Shown one piece after another: positions 16,599 through 24,630 of a DNA stretch of 33,398 bases (its first letter is position 1; each line of letters starts with the position of its first letter). The notes below the pieces were generated by a model. That model was not told the origin of the DNA. It was given only the letters and a program-made list of their open reading frames with translations, and searched no databases. A program made the position numbers and the translations under genes. The DNA is from CAYPZL01 sp964415045 (GTDB lineage Bacteria > Planctomycetota > Phycisphaerae > Sedimentisphaerales > Anaerobacaceae), in contig CAYPZL010000044.1 of assembly GCA_964415045.1 (NCBI GenBank), positions 1-33,398 on the forward strand. The letters are read 5' to 3'.

Positions 16599-16678
16599 CA
16601 AATTGGGTTCGTTTCGCGTGATCGGTTCCTGAAGTCGGCCCCCCCCACCGCAAATTGGGTTCGTTTGGCGCAATCGCC
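16599..16678. repeat. Short interspersed repeat: two copies of a 16-mer in an intergenic leader
   Basis: CAAATTGGGTTCGTTT occurs at 16599-16614 and again at 16651-16666, 52 bases apart. The second copy runs into a GGCG-CAAT-CGCC hairpin (16667-16678). Read on the minus strand these copies translate as AKRTQF, NEPN or ETNPI depending on frame, a pattern I recall from many hypothetical proteins of planctomycete genomes. The copies lie in the 689-nt gap 16525-17213, which holds no convincing gene, and inside the predicted 5' leader of the DUF362 transcript. Confidence 0.7.
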
Positions 16679-16844
16679 TGCCGGAAAGCCGTCGGGACCG
16701 GCCGGATCGATCCAGTCACCGAAGACCCCACGGCCGCTGACCGCGCAGAGGGCCAGCGATTCCCCGCCGGGACCAACCCAATCGGATGTACGACTTACCA
16801 TTTTCCGTTTCACTACTGAGGGATTAGCTTATAGTTTGATAGAT

Positions 16845-16873
16845 ACCATATACACCAATCGCCCCCCTGTCAA
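16845..16873 (-). promoter_or_regulatory. Promoter for the DUF362/S24-repressor transcript
   Basis: On the minus strand TTGACA (complement of 16868-16873) and TATGGT (complement of 16845-16850) are 17 bases apart. The predicted start near 16838 gives a leader of about 314 nt that includes the 16-mer repeats. Confidence 0.6.
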
Positions 16874-17067
16874 GCAAATTTTCCAAAATCCAGAAATCCC
16901 TGACTCCTTGCCCGGGCGAATCATCCAACGCCGCGCAAGACCGGAACCGCAGCCGCAAACGCCGATGCAAACGGGATTGCGACGAACGGCATTGTGCTTG
17001 CCTCACCCGGCACGGGGCGTGCATTGCGGCAGGGAGAGATAACAAGATGGACTTTCCGACAGCGTGG

Positions 17068-17097
17068 TTGCAGCGAAACGGCATATCCTGGTAATAT
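17068..17097 (+). promoter_or_regulatory. Weak candidate promoter for the propeller gene
   Basis: TTGCAG (17068-17073) and TAATAT (17092-17097) are 18 bases apart, about 115 bases before the chosen GTG start. Nothing else supports it. Confidence 0.35.
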
Positions 17098-17213
17098 GGG
17101 AGTCTATGGGACGTAAAGAGTCGCTTATCGAAGACATGGGACGCCTGAACAGTTCCGGTCGCAATCTGAAGGGCCGGCCTGTCGCATCGGCGAGCAAAGA
17201 AAGGGGTTTTTTG

Positions 17214-18308
17214 GTGAAACGTTTTCGATGGCGTGTGCGGGTCGGATTGAAGCGGGATGTGTGTTTCAAGGCCATGTTGCTGGTGGCGAGTGTGGCTTGT
17301 CCGACGGCGTTCGGGGCGAAGTTGCCGGCGGTTCGGGTTGGGAACGTTCGGCGGGTGTTTCATAATGGGGAGCACAATGCTTTTACGGACCTGATTCGGT
17401 TCGGGGACGAGTTTTACCTGACGTTTCGCAGTTGCCCGGATGGGCACATGGTGCACCCCAGCGCCTCGATCATCATTTTAGCCAGCCCCGACGCCAGGCG
17501 GTGGCGACAGGTGCACCGGTTCAGCGTGGACAAGCGCGACACGCGCGACCCGCACTTTTTAGCCTTCCAGGGCAAGCTCTTCGTCTACACCGGCACCTGG
17601 TACTGCGGCGAGGGCTCGCCGAAATACGAGGATTACGACCTGAACAAGCACCTTGGCTACGCCGCATGGTCTGAAGACGGCGTGACCTGGCACAGCCCGA
17701 TCCTGCTGGAAGGGACATTCGGCCACTACATCTGGCGGGCCAACACGTTCGGCGGGAAGGCGTATCTCTGCGGCCGGCGCAAGAAGGACTTCGCGATGGT
17801 CCCGCGCGGCGAAGGCCCGGGCGTCGAATCGGCGATGCTCGAAAGCGACGACGGGCTGATCTGGCGGACCCGCGCCCTGTTCCAGGAAGTCCGCGGCGAC
17901 GAGACGGCGTTCCAGTTCGAGCCCGACGGCGGCATCGTCGCCATCGGCCGGCGCGGCCGGGATAAGGCCCAACTGCTGCGCTCCGAGAGGCCATACACGC
18001 AGTGGCGGCGCCGGGAGCTCGACCGCTACATCGGAGGCCCCCTGCTGACCCGCTGGGGCGGACGCTACGTCGTCGGCGGACGCAAGATGATCGGCGACGA
18101 AGGACCGAAGACCTCGCTGTGCTGGCTCGTGAACGACCGGCTGCACGAATTCGCCGAGCTGCCCAGCGGCGGCGACAACTCCTACCCCGGCTTCGTCGAG
18201 CTAAACCCCACCCGAGCCCTGGTCTCATGGTATTCCTCCCACGAAAAGGACGCCGCCGGCAAAACCATCACCGCCATCTACATGGCCGACCTGGAAATTA
18301 CAGAATGA
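17214..18308 (+). CDS. Exported sialidase-like five/six-bladed propeller protein
   Basis: The start chosen is a GTG at 17214, preceded by AAGGGG at seven bases, because it begins a normal signal peptide (basic KRFRWRVRVGLKRD, hydrophobic MLLVASVAC, cut near AFGA). In-frame ATGs up to 17064 would add 50 unlikely residues. The 364-residue mature region repeats the sialidase/BNR-like pattern of strand, turn and Asp box-like phrases: SPDARRWRQVHRF, WSEDGVTWHSP, ESDDGLIWRTRALF and SERPYTQWRRREL. Family members bind or cleave glycans outside the cell. Catalytic residues cannot be assigned with confidence, and a non-enzymatic exo-glycan-binding role is possible. Confidence 0.72.
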   Translation: MKRFRWRVRVGLKRDVCFKAMLLVASVACPTAFGAKLPAVRVGNVRRVFHNGEHNAFTDLIRFGDEFYLTFRSCPDGHMVHPSASIIILASPDARRWRQVHRFSVDKRDTRDPHFLAFQGKLFVYTGTWYCGEGSPKYEDYDLNKHLGYAAWSEDGVTWHSPILLEGTFGHYIWRANTFGGKAYLCGRRKKDFAMVPRGEGPGVESAMLESDDGLIWRTRALFQEVRGDETAFQFEPDGGIVAIGRRGRDKAQLLRSERPYTQWRRRELDRYIGGPLLTRWGGRYVVGGRKMIGDEGPKTSLCWLVNDRLHEFAELPSGGDNSYPGFVELNPTRALVSWYSSHEKDAAGKTITAIYMADLEITE

Positions 18309-18401
18309 GCGCTTCGTCCTGAGACAGACGCGGAGCGGATACAGACGCCGCTTGGGCGGCATGCTTGAGAGAAGAATCTTGCGAATGCGGAGTGGCTGCC
18401 A

Positions 18402-19352
18402 ATGAAACGCCTGATGCTGTTTCCGATTCTGTCGGTTCTGCTGCTGACAGCCGGCGGATGCGAGAGAAAGGACGAGGTCTCGAAGACGGCTCGCCTTCAC
18501 TGGGCCGCCCGAGAGGGCGATATCGATGCGGTCCGATCATTGATCGAGGACGGCTGCGAGGTGGACGCAAGAAATGAGCGCGGCGACACGCCCCTGGATA
18601 CGGCAGTGAACTTCGATCAGATCGATGTTGCACGGTTTCTGATTTCGAGAGGCGCCGATGTTAGCGCAGCGACATCGAAAAGCGGTAATCTCTTGCGCGG
18701 TGCGAAGTCCGCAGAGATGGCAAGATTGCTTATCGACGCCGGCGCGCGCGTTGACCCGAATATTCTGTATATGTCTCCTCCGCCGCACGATGGAGGCGCC
18801 GTCGAGGTATTCCTGGCCCATGGGGCGCAGATTCGTCCAGGCGATACCCCGGACAACGAAGACCTGCTGTTGTTCGCCGTCCGCAATCGGTTGCCCGACC
18901 TTGTCGAGAAGCTCCTCGTCGGTGGAGCCAATCCCGATGCGGTGTCCATATATACCGGCTGCACCGCCCTGACAGAGGCGGCCAACTACGGCTACAAGGA
19001 TGTGGCCCTGCTCCTTATCAATCACGGGGCGGATGTCAATAAAGCGGACCGCAATCACAGGCGGCCGCTCTGGTATGCCACCGGCAGGACCAGGGAGATA
19101 GCGGAGTTGCTTCTCGCACATGGCGCCGATGCCAATGCAGGCGGACTCCTGTACAATGCCGTCGCCCGGGGCGAGCAAGAGATCGTTGAACTGCTGTTGG
19201 CACACGGCACGGATGTCAACGCCACAGACTGGCGAGGCCGGACTCCTATGGATGAGGCGTTCGCGCGGGGGTTTGCAGAGATCGTGGAGATCCTCCACCG
19301 CTACGGCGGCGTCAGGAGCAATCAAGAGACCGATCCAGCGACAGTACGATAG
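18402..19352 (+). CDS. Ankyrin-repeat lipoprotein
   Basis: The ATG at 18402 begins a 316-residue protein with a lipoprotein-type signal ending TAGGC (Cys20). The rest is built of about seven ankyrin repeats with the usual phrases: LHWAAREGDIDAVRSLIEDG, RGDTPLDTAVN, FLISRGADV, DVALLLINHGADVNKADRN and EIVELLLAHGTDVNATD. Ankyrin stacks bind protein partners; with a lipid anchor this one would act at the envelope surface or in the periplasm. A GGAG site lies about nine bases upstream. It follows the propeller gene by 93 nt and precedes a pseudopilin gene that seems to have its own promoter. Confidence 0.85.
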   Translation: MKRLMLFPILSVLLLTAGGCERKDEVSKTARLHWAAREGDIDAVRSLIEDGCEVDARNERGDTPLDTAVNFDQIDVARFLISRGADVSAATSKSGNLLRGAKSAEMARLLIDAGARVDPNILYMSPPPHDGGAVEVFLAHGAQIRPGDTPDNEDLLLFAVRNRLPDLVEKLLVGGANPDAVSIYTGCTALTEAANYGYKDVALLLINHGADVNKADRNHRRPLWYATGRTREIAELLLAHGADANAGGLLYNAVARGEQEIVELLLAHGTDVNATDWRGRTPMDEAFARGFAEIVEILHRYGGVRSNQETDPATVR

Positions 19353-19394
19353 AGAACACGCGCCAGCCGGGGCAGAACCTGCTCGACCGTCGCA

Positions 19395-19424
19395 TTGACG
19401 TCCACGCTGTGCGACCTATACAAT
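19395..19424 (+). promoter_or_regulatory. Promoter upstream of the second pseudopilin
   Basis: TTGACG (19395-19400) is followed after 18 bases by TACAAT (19419-19424), or after 16 by TATACA (19417-19422). An ATG lies six bases further on, at 19431, the same arrangement as the comF promoter. Confidence 0.5.
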
Positions 19425-19430
19425 CAGGCT

Positions 19431-19574
19431 ATGCTCAGGGTAAATCGCTCGATGATAGACGCTTTCGAAGTTCGCGCGGCGGCCGTGCTCCTGCTCGTTT
19501 GCAGCCAGGCGAATCTCGCGGGCCAGCAAGGCGAATCGGACGGACCATGGTACGCAGAGAAGGTTTCACTTTGA
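19431..19574 (+). CDS. Possible 47-residue leaderless small ORF overlapping the pseudopilin start
   Basis: The frame begins MLRVNRSMIDAFEV, continues with a hydrophobic stretch AAAVLLLVCSQANLAGQ and stops at 19572-19574, 28 nt inside the pseudopilin gene. The hydrophobic stretch looks like a signal or membrane segment, and the ATG sits directly behind a promoter. It could couple translation to the pseudopilin, be a relic of an exported protein, or be chance; no family is recognised. Confidence 0.3.
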   Translation: MLRVNRSMIDAFEVRAAAVLLLVCSQANLAGQQGESDGPWYAEKVSL

Positions 19575-20335
19575 TTGAACTGCTCGTCGTGATCGCGGTC
19601 ATTGCGGTCCTGATGGGCATCCTGATGCCGGCCCTGAAGATCGCCCGGAACCAGGCGCGGCGGGTCGCGTGCAGCTCCAACCTGAGACAATGGGGCATCG
19701 CGATTGCAACCTACGTTGGCGATAACGACGGCCGCCTTCTGGAGACGGACAACACCTGGGGCAGCGGCCCCGAGGGCATCATCGCCTGGGCCACCGAGGC
19801 CAAAGCCAAGGCTCACCCGGGAGAGTTCAGCCTGCCGGCGTTCGGCCCGTACATGCCCGGCTTCAAGTACGCCGAACGCGATCTCGGAGACGTCTGGCTC
19901 TGCCCCGCCAACAAGATGGACTACTACTGGATGACCCACGAGCACTGGGATTCGGCGCAGTTCATCGTGATGGAGTACGCCTACTGGGCGCGCATGGATC
20001 TCTACCCTGACAACGTCACCCACCCGCAGGACCTGACGGAGAAGCAGCTCACCGGCGACCGGATCGTCGTGGCAGATGCGTGCTTTCGGCTGGGAGGCAC
20101 AGACGGATATCTCTACAATCACGGCATGCGAGGCGCTTCGGTGCACCGGAATCCCGAGCTGTTCAACTGGGGCCACATGGACACCGGCCCGCCGGCGCTC
20201 ACCGGGCTGAACCGCTGCTTCGGAGACGGGCACGTCGAATGGAAGAGCCGTTCGCACTATGACGTGGAACTCATGAACGACTGGGGCGACCGGACCGAGC
20301 CGAGAGTCCTCAGCGGCAACCAGAGCTTCTATTGA
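19547..20335 (+). CDS. Pseudopilin-type protein with canonical prepilin motif
   Basis: The ATG at 19547 gives MVRREGFTLIELLVVIAVI, the classic prepilin leader with Gly at -1, Phe at +1 and Glu at +5. The 262-residue product continues with the hydrophobic helix, ACSSNLRQWGIAIATYV, and a globular region ending with NRCFGDGHVEWKS, a looser version of the DG motif of planctomycete pseudopilins. It would be processed by prepilin peptidase and inserted in the inner membrane. The ribosome binding site is poor, so translation may depend on the small ORF that overlaps its start. Its 3' end overlaps the convergent sulfatase-modifying-factor-like gene by 7 nt. Confidence 0.87.
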   Translation: MVRREGFTLIELLVVIAVIAVLMGILMPALKIARNQARRVACSSNLRQWGIAIATYVGDNDGRLLETDNTWGSGPEGIIAWATEAKAKAHPGEFSLPAFGPYMPGFKYAERDLGDVWLCPANKMDYYWMTHEHWDSAQFIVMEYAYWARMDLYPDNVTHPQDLTEKQLTGDRIVVADACFRLGGTDGYLYNHGMRGASVHRNPELFNWGHMDTGPPALTGLNRCFGDGHVEWKSRSHYDVELMNDWGDRTEPRVLSGNQSFY

Positions 20336-21030
20336 TCGAGCGAAGAAGAGCGGGGTTGGCTTTGAGTCTCGTCGGTGGCTTCGTGGCAGATGACGCGGAA
20401 ACCGCGGGCGACGCTGCGGAAGAAGGGTGAGATGCTGTGGCGGGAGGCAGAGCGGCAGATCCGACCGTGGCGGATCCAGGAACCGCCGCGCAGCGAACGG
20501 TGCGCGCCGGCAATGGGGCCGGGAGGATCGAAGCCGGGGCTCCCGGCGTAATACTCCTTGTCGTACCAGTCGCGACACCATTCGTTGACGTTGCCGTGCA
20601 TGTCGTAGAAGCCCCAGGGGTTGGGGCGAAAGCTCGCGACCGGGGCGGTCGTGGCGAAGCCGTCGTCATAGGGGCAGCGGTCGTCGGTGCTCACGCCGAA
20701 CTGCTTGATCCATCTGTGGGCCGCGTCATCGACCATGTTGGCGTAAAGCTTGCCGCCAGCTAAGTCGTCGCCCCAGCTATAGGCGTAAATCCGGGCGCCG
20801 TATTTCTTCGCCAGCTCCTCCGGCGTCTCGATACTGCCCATGAAGAATTCGCCGGGCCGAACGTAAATGAGCTTCATGCCGATGGAGTTGGTCATCGTCC
20901 TCGCAGCCGGCGCGCGGATACCCGTCTTGGGAGATGTCCCGCCCTCGGGGCACGCGGCGGCGCCCGGCATTGAGATCAGTGAGAGGACCACAACCGCACA
21001 ACTCGTCAGAAACCTCCCAGCTTCCGCCAT
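20329..21030 (-). CDS. Formylglycine-generating-enzyme (FGE-sulfatase) family protein with a missing central segment
   Basis: The ATG at 21030 has GGAG seven bases upstream. A signal peptide (about 1-26) is followed by the family opening TNSIGMKLIYVRPGEFFMGS (47-66). The chain then jumps, at about residues 70-82, to the late part of the fold: YSWGDD, KLYANMVDD, NPWGFYDMHGNVNEWCRDWY (137-156), RSLRGGSWIRHGRICRSASR (178-197) and ARGFRVI (208-214). The intervening stretch with the GKYEVTN and RLPTEAEWEYA motifs, roughly 80-100 residues in relatives, is absent, though the reading frame is preserved. At 233 residues it is too short for an active formylglycine-generating oxidase. It may be a remodelled binding protein or a decaying copy. 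Confidence 0.82.
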   Translation of the reverse strand: MAEAGRFLTSCAVVVLSLISMPGAAACPEGGTSPKTGIRAPAARTMTNSIGMKLIYVRPGEFFMGSIETPEELAKKYGARIYAYSWGDDLAGGKLYANMVDDAAHRWIKQFGVSTDDRCPYDDGFATTAPVASFRPNPWGFYDMHGNVNEWCRDWYDKEYYAGSPGFDPPGPIAGAHRSLRGGSWIRHGRICRSASRHSISPFFRSVARGFRVICHEATDETQSQPRSSSLDQ

Positions 21031-21093
21031 CGTCTACTCCGCAGACAGGATGATCTGAAATACCGACACCACCAGAAACTAAACGATGCGCTC

Positions 21094-21122
21094 ATTATAG
21101 GGGACGCCGGATGCGCCAGCCA
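21094..21122 (-). promoter_or_regulatory. Candidate promoter for the FGE-like gene
   Basis: On the minus strand a perfect TATAAT (complement of 21094-21099) lies 64 bases upstream of the start codon. The -35 position at 17 bases reads TGGCTG (complement of 21117-21122), a weak match. Confidence 0.35.
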
Positions 21123-21188
21123 GTCCTTCCCGTGCCGGTGCCGCGGCTGTGGTTCTCGTACGAATTACGATTGCTCATTGCGCGGTTT

Positions 21189-21288
21189 GTCATCCTCAAC
21201 GAAGCGCAGCGCAGTGAAGGATCTCGGCTGCGCACGGAAGAAACCCCTCATTCTCAGGCGAGATCCTTCGCCTGCGGCTCAGGATGAC
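21189..21288. repeat. Dispersed inverted repeat of the GTCATCCT...AGGATGAC type
   Basis: GTCATCCT at 21189-21196 pairs with AGGATGAC at 21281-21288, and GGATCTCG at 21219-21226 pairs with CGAGATCC at 21259-21266, with similar GC-rich sequence between. It lies in the 294-nt gap between two minus-strand genes, which holds no gene. Repeats of this wording are scattered through many bacterial genomes (recalled, not searched). Confidence 0.65.
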
Positions 21289-21324
21289 ACAGTCCTATCG
21301 CGCAGAAATTTTTCCTAATCCGTC

Positions 21325-22788
21325 TCAGTCGGTGCGGGGCAGGACTTCGATCCTTCCCAGCTTGTAGCGGCGGTGTCCGTCATCGTCACTGTGGGGCAAG
21401 GCAATGACAGGCGTGGCATCCCGGCGGCCGACCGATACGTACAGATCGTACGTCCCGGGCAGGGTGGCGGGGGCGAATCCGTACGTCTTCTCGGCTACGA
21501 TCAGACGGGAAGCGACAGTCCGGGTCGGAGCCCGGCCGGGCGGGCCGACTTCCAGATCCCGCACGTTGAACGATTCGTCGGCAAACGCCGCGACAATCCC
21601 CCCCTGCTCGTCCTTGAGGGCGAAGCCGGGAAAGCCGCCCGGGTAGCACGGCGCGACGCCGGCGTTGGCCCATTCGGTCTCAATCGTAAAGGGCTCGCCC
21701 AGGCGGACCCGCCGGGGAAACACAGCGCGCCGCAGTTGCAGGCGGTATCCCATGCGCCGGTTGATCCTGTCGATGATCTCGCGATTCTCTTCGAGCAGAA
21801 TGCGGGGCCACCAGTGGATCGACATGTAGCTGGCGTGGTACTGCTCCACGGCTTCGAGCAGCAGCGAGCCGTCGCCCCAGGCGTTCCTGCGCTTGCTCGA
21901 TCCGTAATGCTCGTGCTCGAGCACCACCGGCAATTTCGGCCAGAACTCCTGCGCCATCTCCGCGTGAAACCACGACCGGGGCGGGGGCTGCACGCAGATG
22001 CTGTCATCCCGCAGAGTCACGCCCCTGGACAGTGCGTAATCGGTGATGGGAAAATGCCGCCCCGGTTTGTCCGGCCCGGCGAAGTCGTCGCTGATCGCCA
22101 GCAGCGTCTTCTTGAAGTGCTTGCAGTACAGATCGACGTGAATCTTCCGCGCCTCAAAGTCGAAAGGCAGCTTCGAGCTGGCCCACGAATGTCCCTCGCC
22201 CCAGACGCCGAACGATCCGATGTCGATGAAGGCGACGTTCGGGTTGCCGTCGTAGCGCCGGGCCAGCGCGACCAGGAAGCGGTCGAGCTTGTCGAGGAAG
22301 ACCGGGTCCCTGTAGTCGGGCTCCCAGAACGGCCCGTTCGGGTCGACGCCCTTGCCCACCGTGAAGTTGTAGCCCTTCGCCCCGGCGGCGTGGACCCACG
22401 CGGGCGTGGCCCACCGCATCCAGGACTCCGTGCTGCTGATTCGCAGCGCGATCTGCTTGCCCCGGTCGACCCAGCGCTGCGCGGGCGTGTCGAGCAGCGA
22501 CCAGTTGAACCGGCCCTCCTCGGGCTCCAGGAACGACCAGGGGACGCGGAGGTAGACGCAGGACAGCCCGGGGAAATCGTCGAGGGTGTCCGAGGGAGCC
22601 AGCTTCGAGCCGTAGTTGGTGATGATGTTCGAGTAGAAATGCATCGTCCAGCCCATCTGAGGATTGACCAGCGCCCGACCATGATCGACAGGCCGAACGG
22701 TCTGTCGCCCCCCATCGTCAGCGACCAACAGATTCCCACTGAGAACCGTCGTCACAACCACACAAACGAGGAATGAAGCACGTCGCAT
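21325..22788 (-). CDS. Exported DUF4832-type glycoside hydrolase-like TIM-barrel protein
   Basis: The ATG at 22788 follows AAAGGAGA at seven bases and starts a signal peptide (about 1-23). The 487-residue product opens with the family phrase NPQMGWTMHFYSN, then a barrel with YLRVPWSFLEPEEGRFNW, IALRISSTES, NVAFIDIGSFGVWGEGH and KLPVVLEHEHYGS. The Glu of VWGEGH is placed like the acid/base of clan GH-A enzymes, and the Glu residues of LEHEHY are nucleophile candidates (inference). The C-terminal 100 residues (from about VRLGEPFTIETEWANAG) form the DUF4832 beta-sandwich. Family members are secreted and associated with beta-galactoside or related polysaccharide breakdown. The stop is followed by a dispersed repeat. 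Confidence 0.82.
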   Translation of the reverse strand: MRRASFLVCVVVTTVLSGNLLVADDGGRQTVRPVDHGRALVNPQMGWTMHFYSNIITNYGSKLAPSDTLDDFPGLSCVYLRVPWSFLEPEEGRFNWSLLDTPAQRWVDRGKQIALRISSTESWMRWATPAWVHAAGAKGYNFTVGKGVDPNGPFWEPDYRDPVFLDKLDRFLVALARRYDGNPNVAFIDIGSFGVWGEGHSWASSKLPFDFEARKIHVDLYCKHFKKTLLAISDDFAGPDKPGRHFPITDYALSRGVTLRDDSICVQPPPRSWFHAEMAQEFWPKLPVVLEHEHYGSSKRRNAWGDGSLLLEAVEQYHASYMSIHWWPRILLEENREIIDRINRRMGYRLQLRRAVFPRRVRLGEPFTIETEWANAGVAPCYPGGFPGFALKDEQGGIVAAFADESFNVRDLEVGPPGRAPTRTVASRLIVAEKTYGFAPATLPGTYDLYVSVGRRDATPVIALPHSDDDGHRRYKLGRIEVLPRTD

Positions 22789-22912
22789 CCGTCTTTCTCC
22801 TTTCGCTGTTATGAACAATACTCCTGCACGTCACCGCCTCATGATAAGACGACATGCCGCTCAATTGCAACAACTCTGGCAGCCGCGATGCCAGCCTTTG
22901 CCCAGACAAAAA

Positions 22913-22949
22913 CCCAGCGCGGCCTCGCTGCGCTCGGCCGCAACCAAAA
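22913..22949. repeat. 37-nt palindromic repeat, copy 1 (intergenic)
   Basis: Identical over 37 bases to 33346-33382. The core is GCGGCC, eleven bases, GGCCGC, so it can form a hairpin. It begins CCCAGC and ends CAACCAAAA. It lies in the 303-nt gap 22789-23091, where I see no gene; the rest of that gap is featureless apart from an isolated AGGAGGT at 22990-22996 without a useful start codon. Confidence 0.85.
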
Positions 22950-23091
22950 ACTCCGTTTCTAAGCCTTATCGTAACTACTGCAACGACAGGAGGTTACATT
23001 GATTTACGTCGAATCTTTGTCAAAAACTTAACGATGTTTGAGGTTAGTAGTACAGACAGGCTTGCGGGGCGAGAAACTGTCATTGGGCACT

Positions 23092-23652
23092 TCATGCCGA
23101 GAGATGTTGGATGAGGATTTTGAGGCCGATGCCGATGAGGATGAGGCCGCCGAGGATTTCGATCTTGCTCTCGCAGAAGTGCCCGAAGCGTTTGCCGACG
23201 AAGACGCCGGCGTACGAGAGGCCGAAGGTGATCAGGCCGATGACGACGACGGCAAAAGCCAGCGAGCTGACCAGCAGCGAGAGGGTAAAGCCCACCGCCA
23301 GCGCATCGATGCTGGTGGCCACCGACAACGTCAGCAGGATCAGGAGATTGGACGGATCCAGCTTCTTCTCCGCCGCCTCGATCCGGAAGGCCTCGTAGAT
23401 CATCTTGCCCCCGATCAGACCCAGCAGGCCGAAGGCGATCCAGTGGTCGTAGGCCGCGATGTGCTCGCGCAGGCCCAGACCGGCCAGCGAGCCGACCAAC
23501 GGCATCAGCGACTGAAACGCGCCGAAGAACAGAGCCATGCGCAGGGCGTGGCGGATGTGCAGCTCCCTGTAGACGCTGCCGGTCACGATGGAGACGGCAA
23601 AAGCATCCATCGCCAAACCCACGGCCAACAAGATAATGGTCAGAAGTTCCAT
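23092..23652 (-). CDS. mntP: Manganese efflux pump MntP
   Basis: The 186-residue product has six hydrophobic helices in two homologous halves. Each half carries the family's charged motif: AMDAFAVS (Asp16) in the first and SIDALAVG (Asp116) in the second. Length and motifs match MntP, which exports Mn(II) across the inner membrane. It is the last gene of the minus-strand operon, 18 nt after the metallophosphoesterase. No yybP-ykoY manganese riboswitch is seen ahead of it. Pairing with a metal-dependent phosphoesterase may be functional, since such enzymes often use Mn(II). Confidence 0.95.
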   Translation of the reverse strand: MELLTIILLAVGLAMDAFAVSIVTGSVYRELHIRHALRMALFFGAFQSLMPLVGSLAGLGLREHIAAYDHWIAFGLLGLIGGKMIYEAFRIEAAEKKLDPSNLLILLTLSVATSIDALAVGFTLSLLVSSLAFAVVVIGLITFGLSYAGVFVGKRFGHFCESKIEILGGLILIGIGLKILIQHLSA

Positions 23653-23670
23653 GCCTGCCCTGGTTTTCGC

Positions 23671-24630
23671 TTATGGTGACGCTTGCGACCGCGCGGGCAC
23701 GATGTCGAAGACGACGATCTCGGGCCTGGCGCAGAAGCGGACCTGCGGCGCCGGGCGCGGCTCCAGGCCAATGCCCCGGTTGACGTAGAGCGTCGCGGGG
23801 CCGCAACGGTGCAGGCCCGATTCGTACTTTTTGCCAAATTTCGAGAACGTCAGCAAGGCCCCGTAGAGCGGCAGTGCGACCTGGCCGCCGTGCGTGTGGC
23901 CGCAAAGGTATAAATCAACACCCAGGCCGTTGACGTCCTCGATCAGGTCGGGCGTGTGGAAAAGAAACAGGTTGAACCGGTCGTCCGGGAGTCCTTCCAG
24001 CAGCGCCCGGCACGCAGGCGCACGGTCGATGCTCAGGCCGGAAATGCAGATTTCCTCGCCGCCCTTGGCAACGACGACGCTGTCCTGACGCAGGAGCCGA
24101 AAGCCGGTGCCTTCGACCATGTCGAGTTGCGGCCAGTGCCAGACCTCGAAGTTGCCCTCCACGGCGAACTTGCCCAGCGGAGCTTCGAGCCGTCCCAGAG
24201 TCTGCCGCAAGCGAGGCAAAGCCGACGGATCGTTCAGGAAATCGCCCGTGGCCACCACAACATCCGGCTTAAACCCGTTGACGATCTCGACCATTCTCTC
24301 TTCGTTGCGCGGCTTCCGGTCGCAGTGCAAATCGGAAATCTGCACGATCCGAAGCGACACGTCCCGCAGCCTGGGCGTGGGAATCGTCACCCGGTTCACG
24401 TCAAGCCAGGAAGGCTCGATCAGGTAGCCGTAGAGCATGCACATCACACCGACGGCCGCGAGGACATGCACGAAGAGAACGGCCTGTCTGTGCCGCGGGT
24501 TTTTCTTCTCGCGCCGGCGGATTCGCTTCCAGACCGTACGCGAGAGCCAGATCGCCTCAAAACCGTAGATCGAGAGGATTACCAGCACGAACAGGGCGAC
24601 GGACACTTTTTCCTGCAACATCATCGTCAT
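23671..24630 (-). CDS. Membrane-anchored metallophosphoesterase with a GNF substitution
   Basis: The 319-residue protein has two N-terminal membrane helices (about 9-29 and 49-70) and a calcineurin-like phosphoesterase domain. Metal-binding motifs are ISDLHCD (Asp100, His102), ATGDFLND (Asp130), FLFHTPDL (His225) and LCGHTHGG (His245, His247), as in YkuE/YaeI-type enzymes that act on lipid-linked or small phosphoesters. The motif normally GNHE or GNHD reads GNFE (160-162), so the His that assists catalysis is Phe. The metal site looks complete, so activity may be lowered or altered. Its ATG directly follows the stop codon of the DUF1638 gene, implying coupled translation. Confidence 0.88.
   Translation of the reverse strand: MTMMLQEKVSVALFVLVILSIYGFEAIWLSRTVWKRIRRREKKNPRHRQAVLFVHVLAAVGVMCMLYGYLIEPSWLDVNRVTIPTPRLRDVSLRIVQISDLHCDRKPRNEERMVEIVNGFKPDVVVATGDFLNDPSALPRLRQTLGRLEAPLGKFAVEGNFEVWHWPQLDMVEGTGFRLLRQDSVVVAKGGEEICISGLSIDRAPACRALLEGLPDDRFNLFLFHTPDLIEDVNGLGVDLYLCGHTHGGQVALPLYGALLTFSKFGKKYESGLHRCGPATLYVNRGIGLEPRPAPQVRFCARPEIVVFDIVPARSQASP

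Noticed and set aside
16499..16813. 104-codon minus-strand frame upstream of and overlapping the DUF362 start
   Set aside because: Its sequence is mostly the interspersed repeat (AKRTQF, ETNPIW), with no ribosome binding site; a repeat-derived frame.
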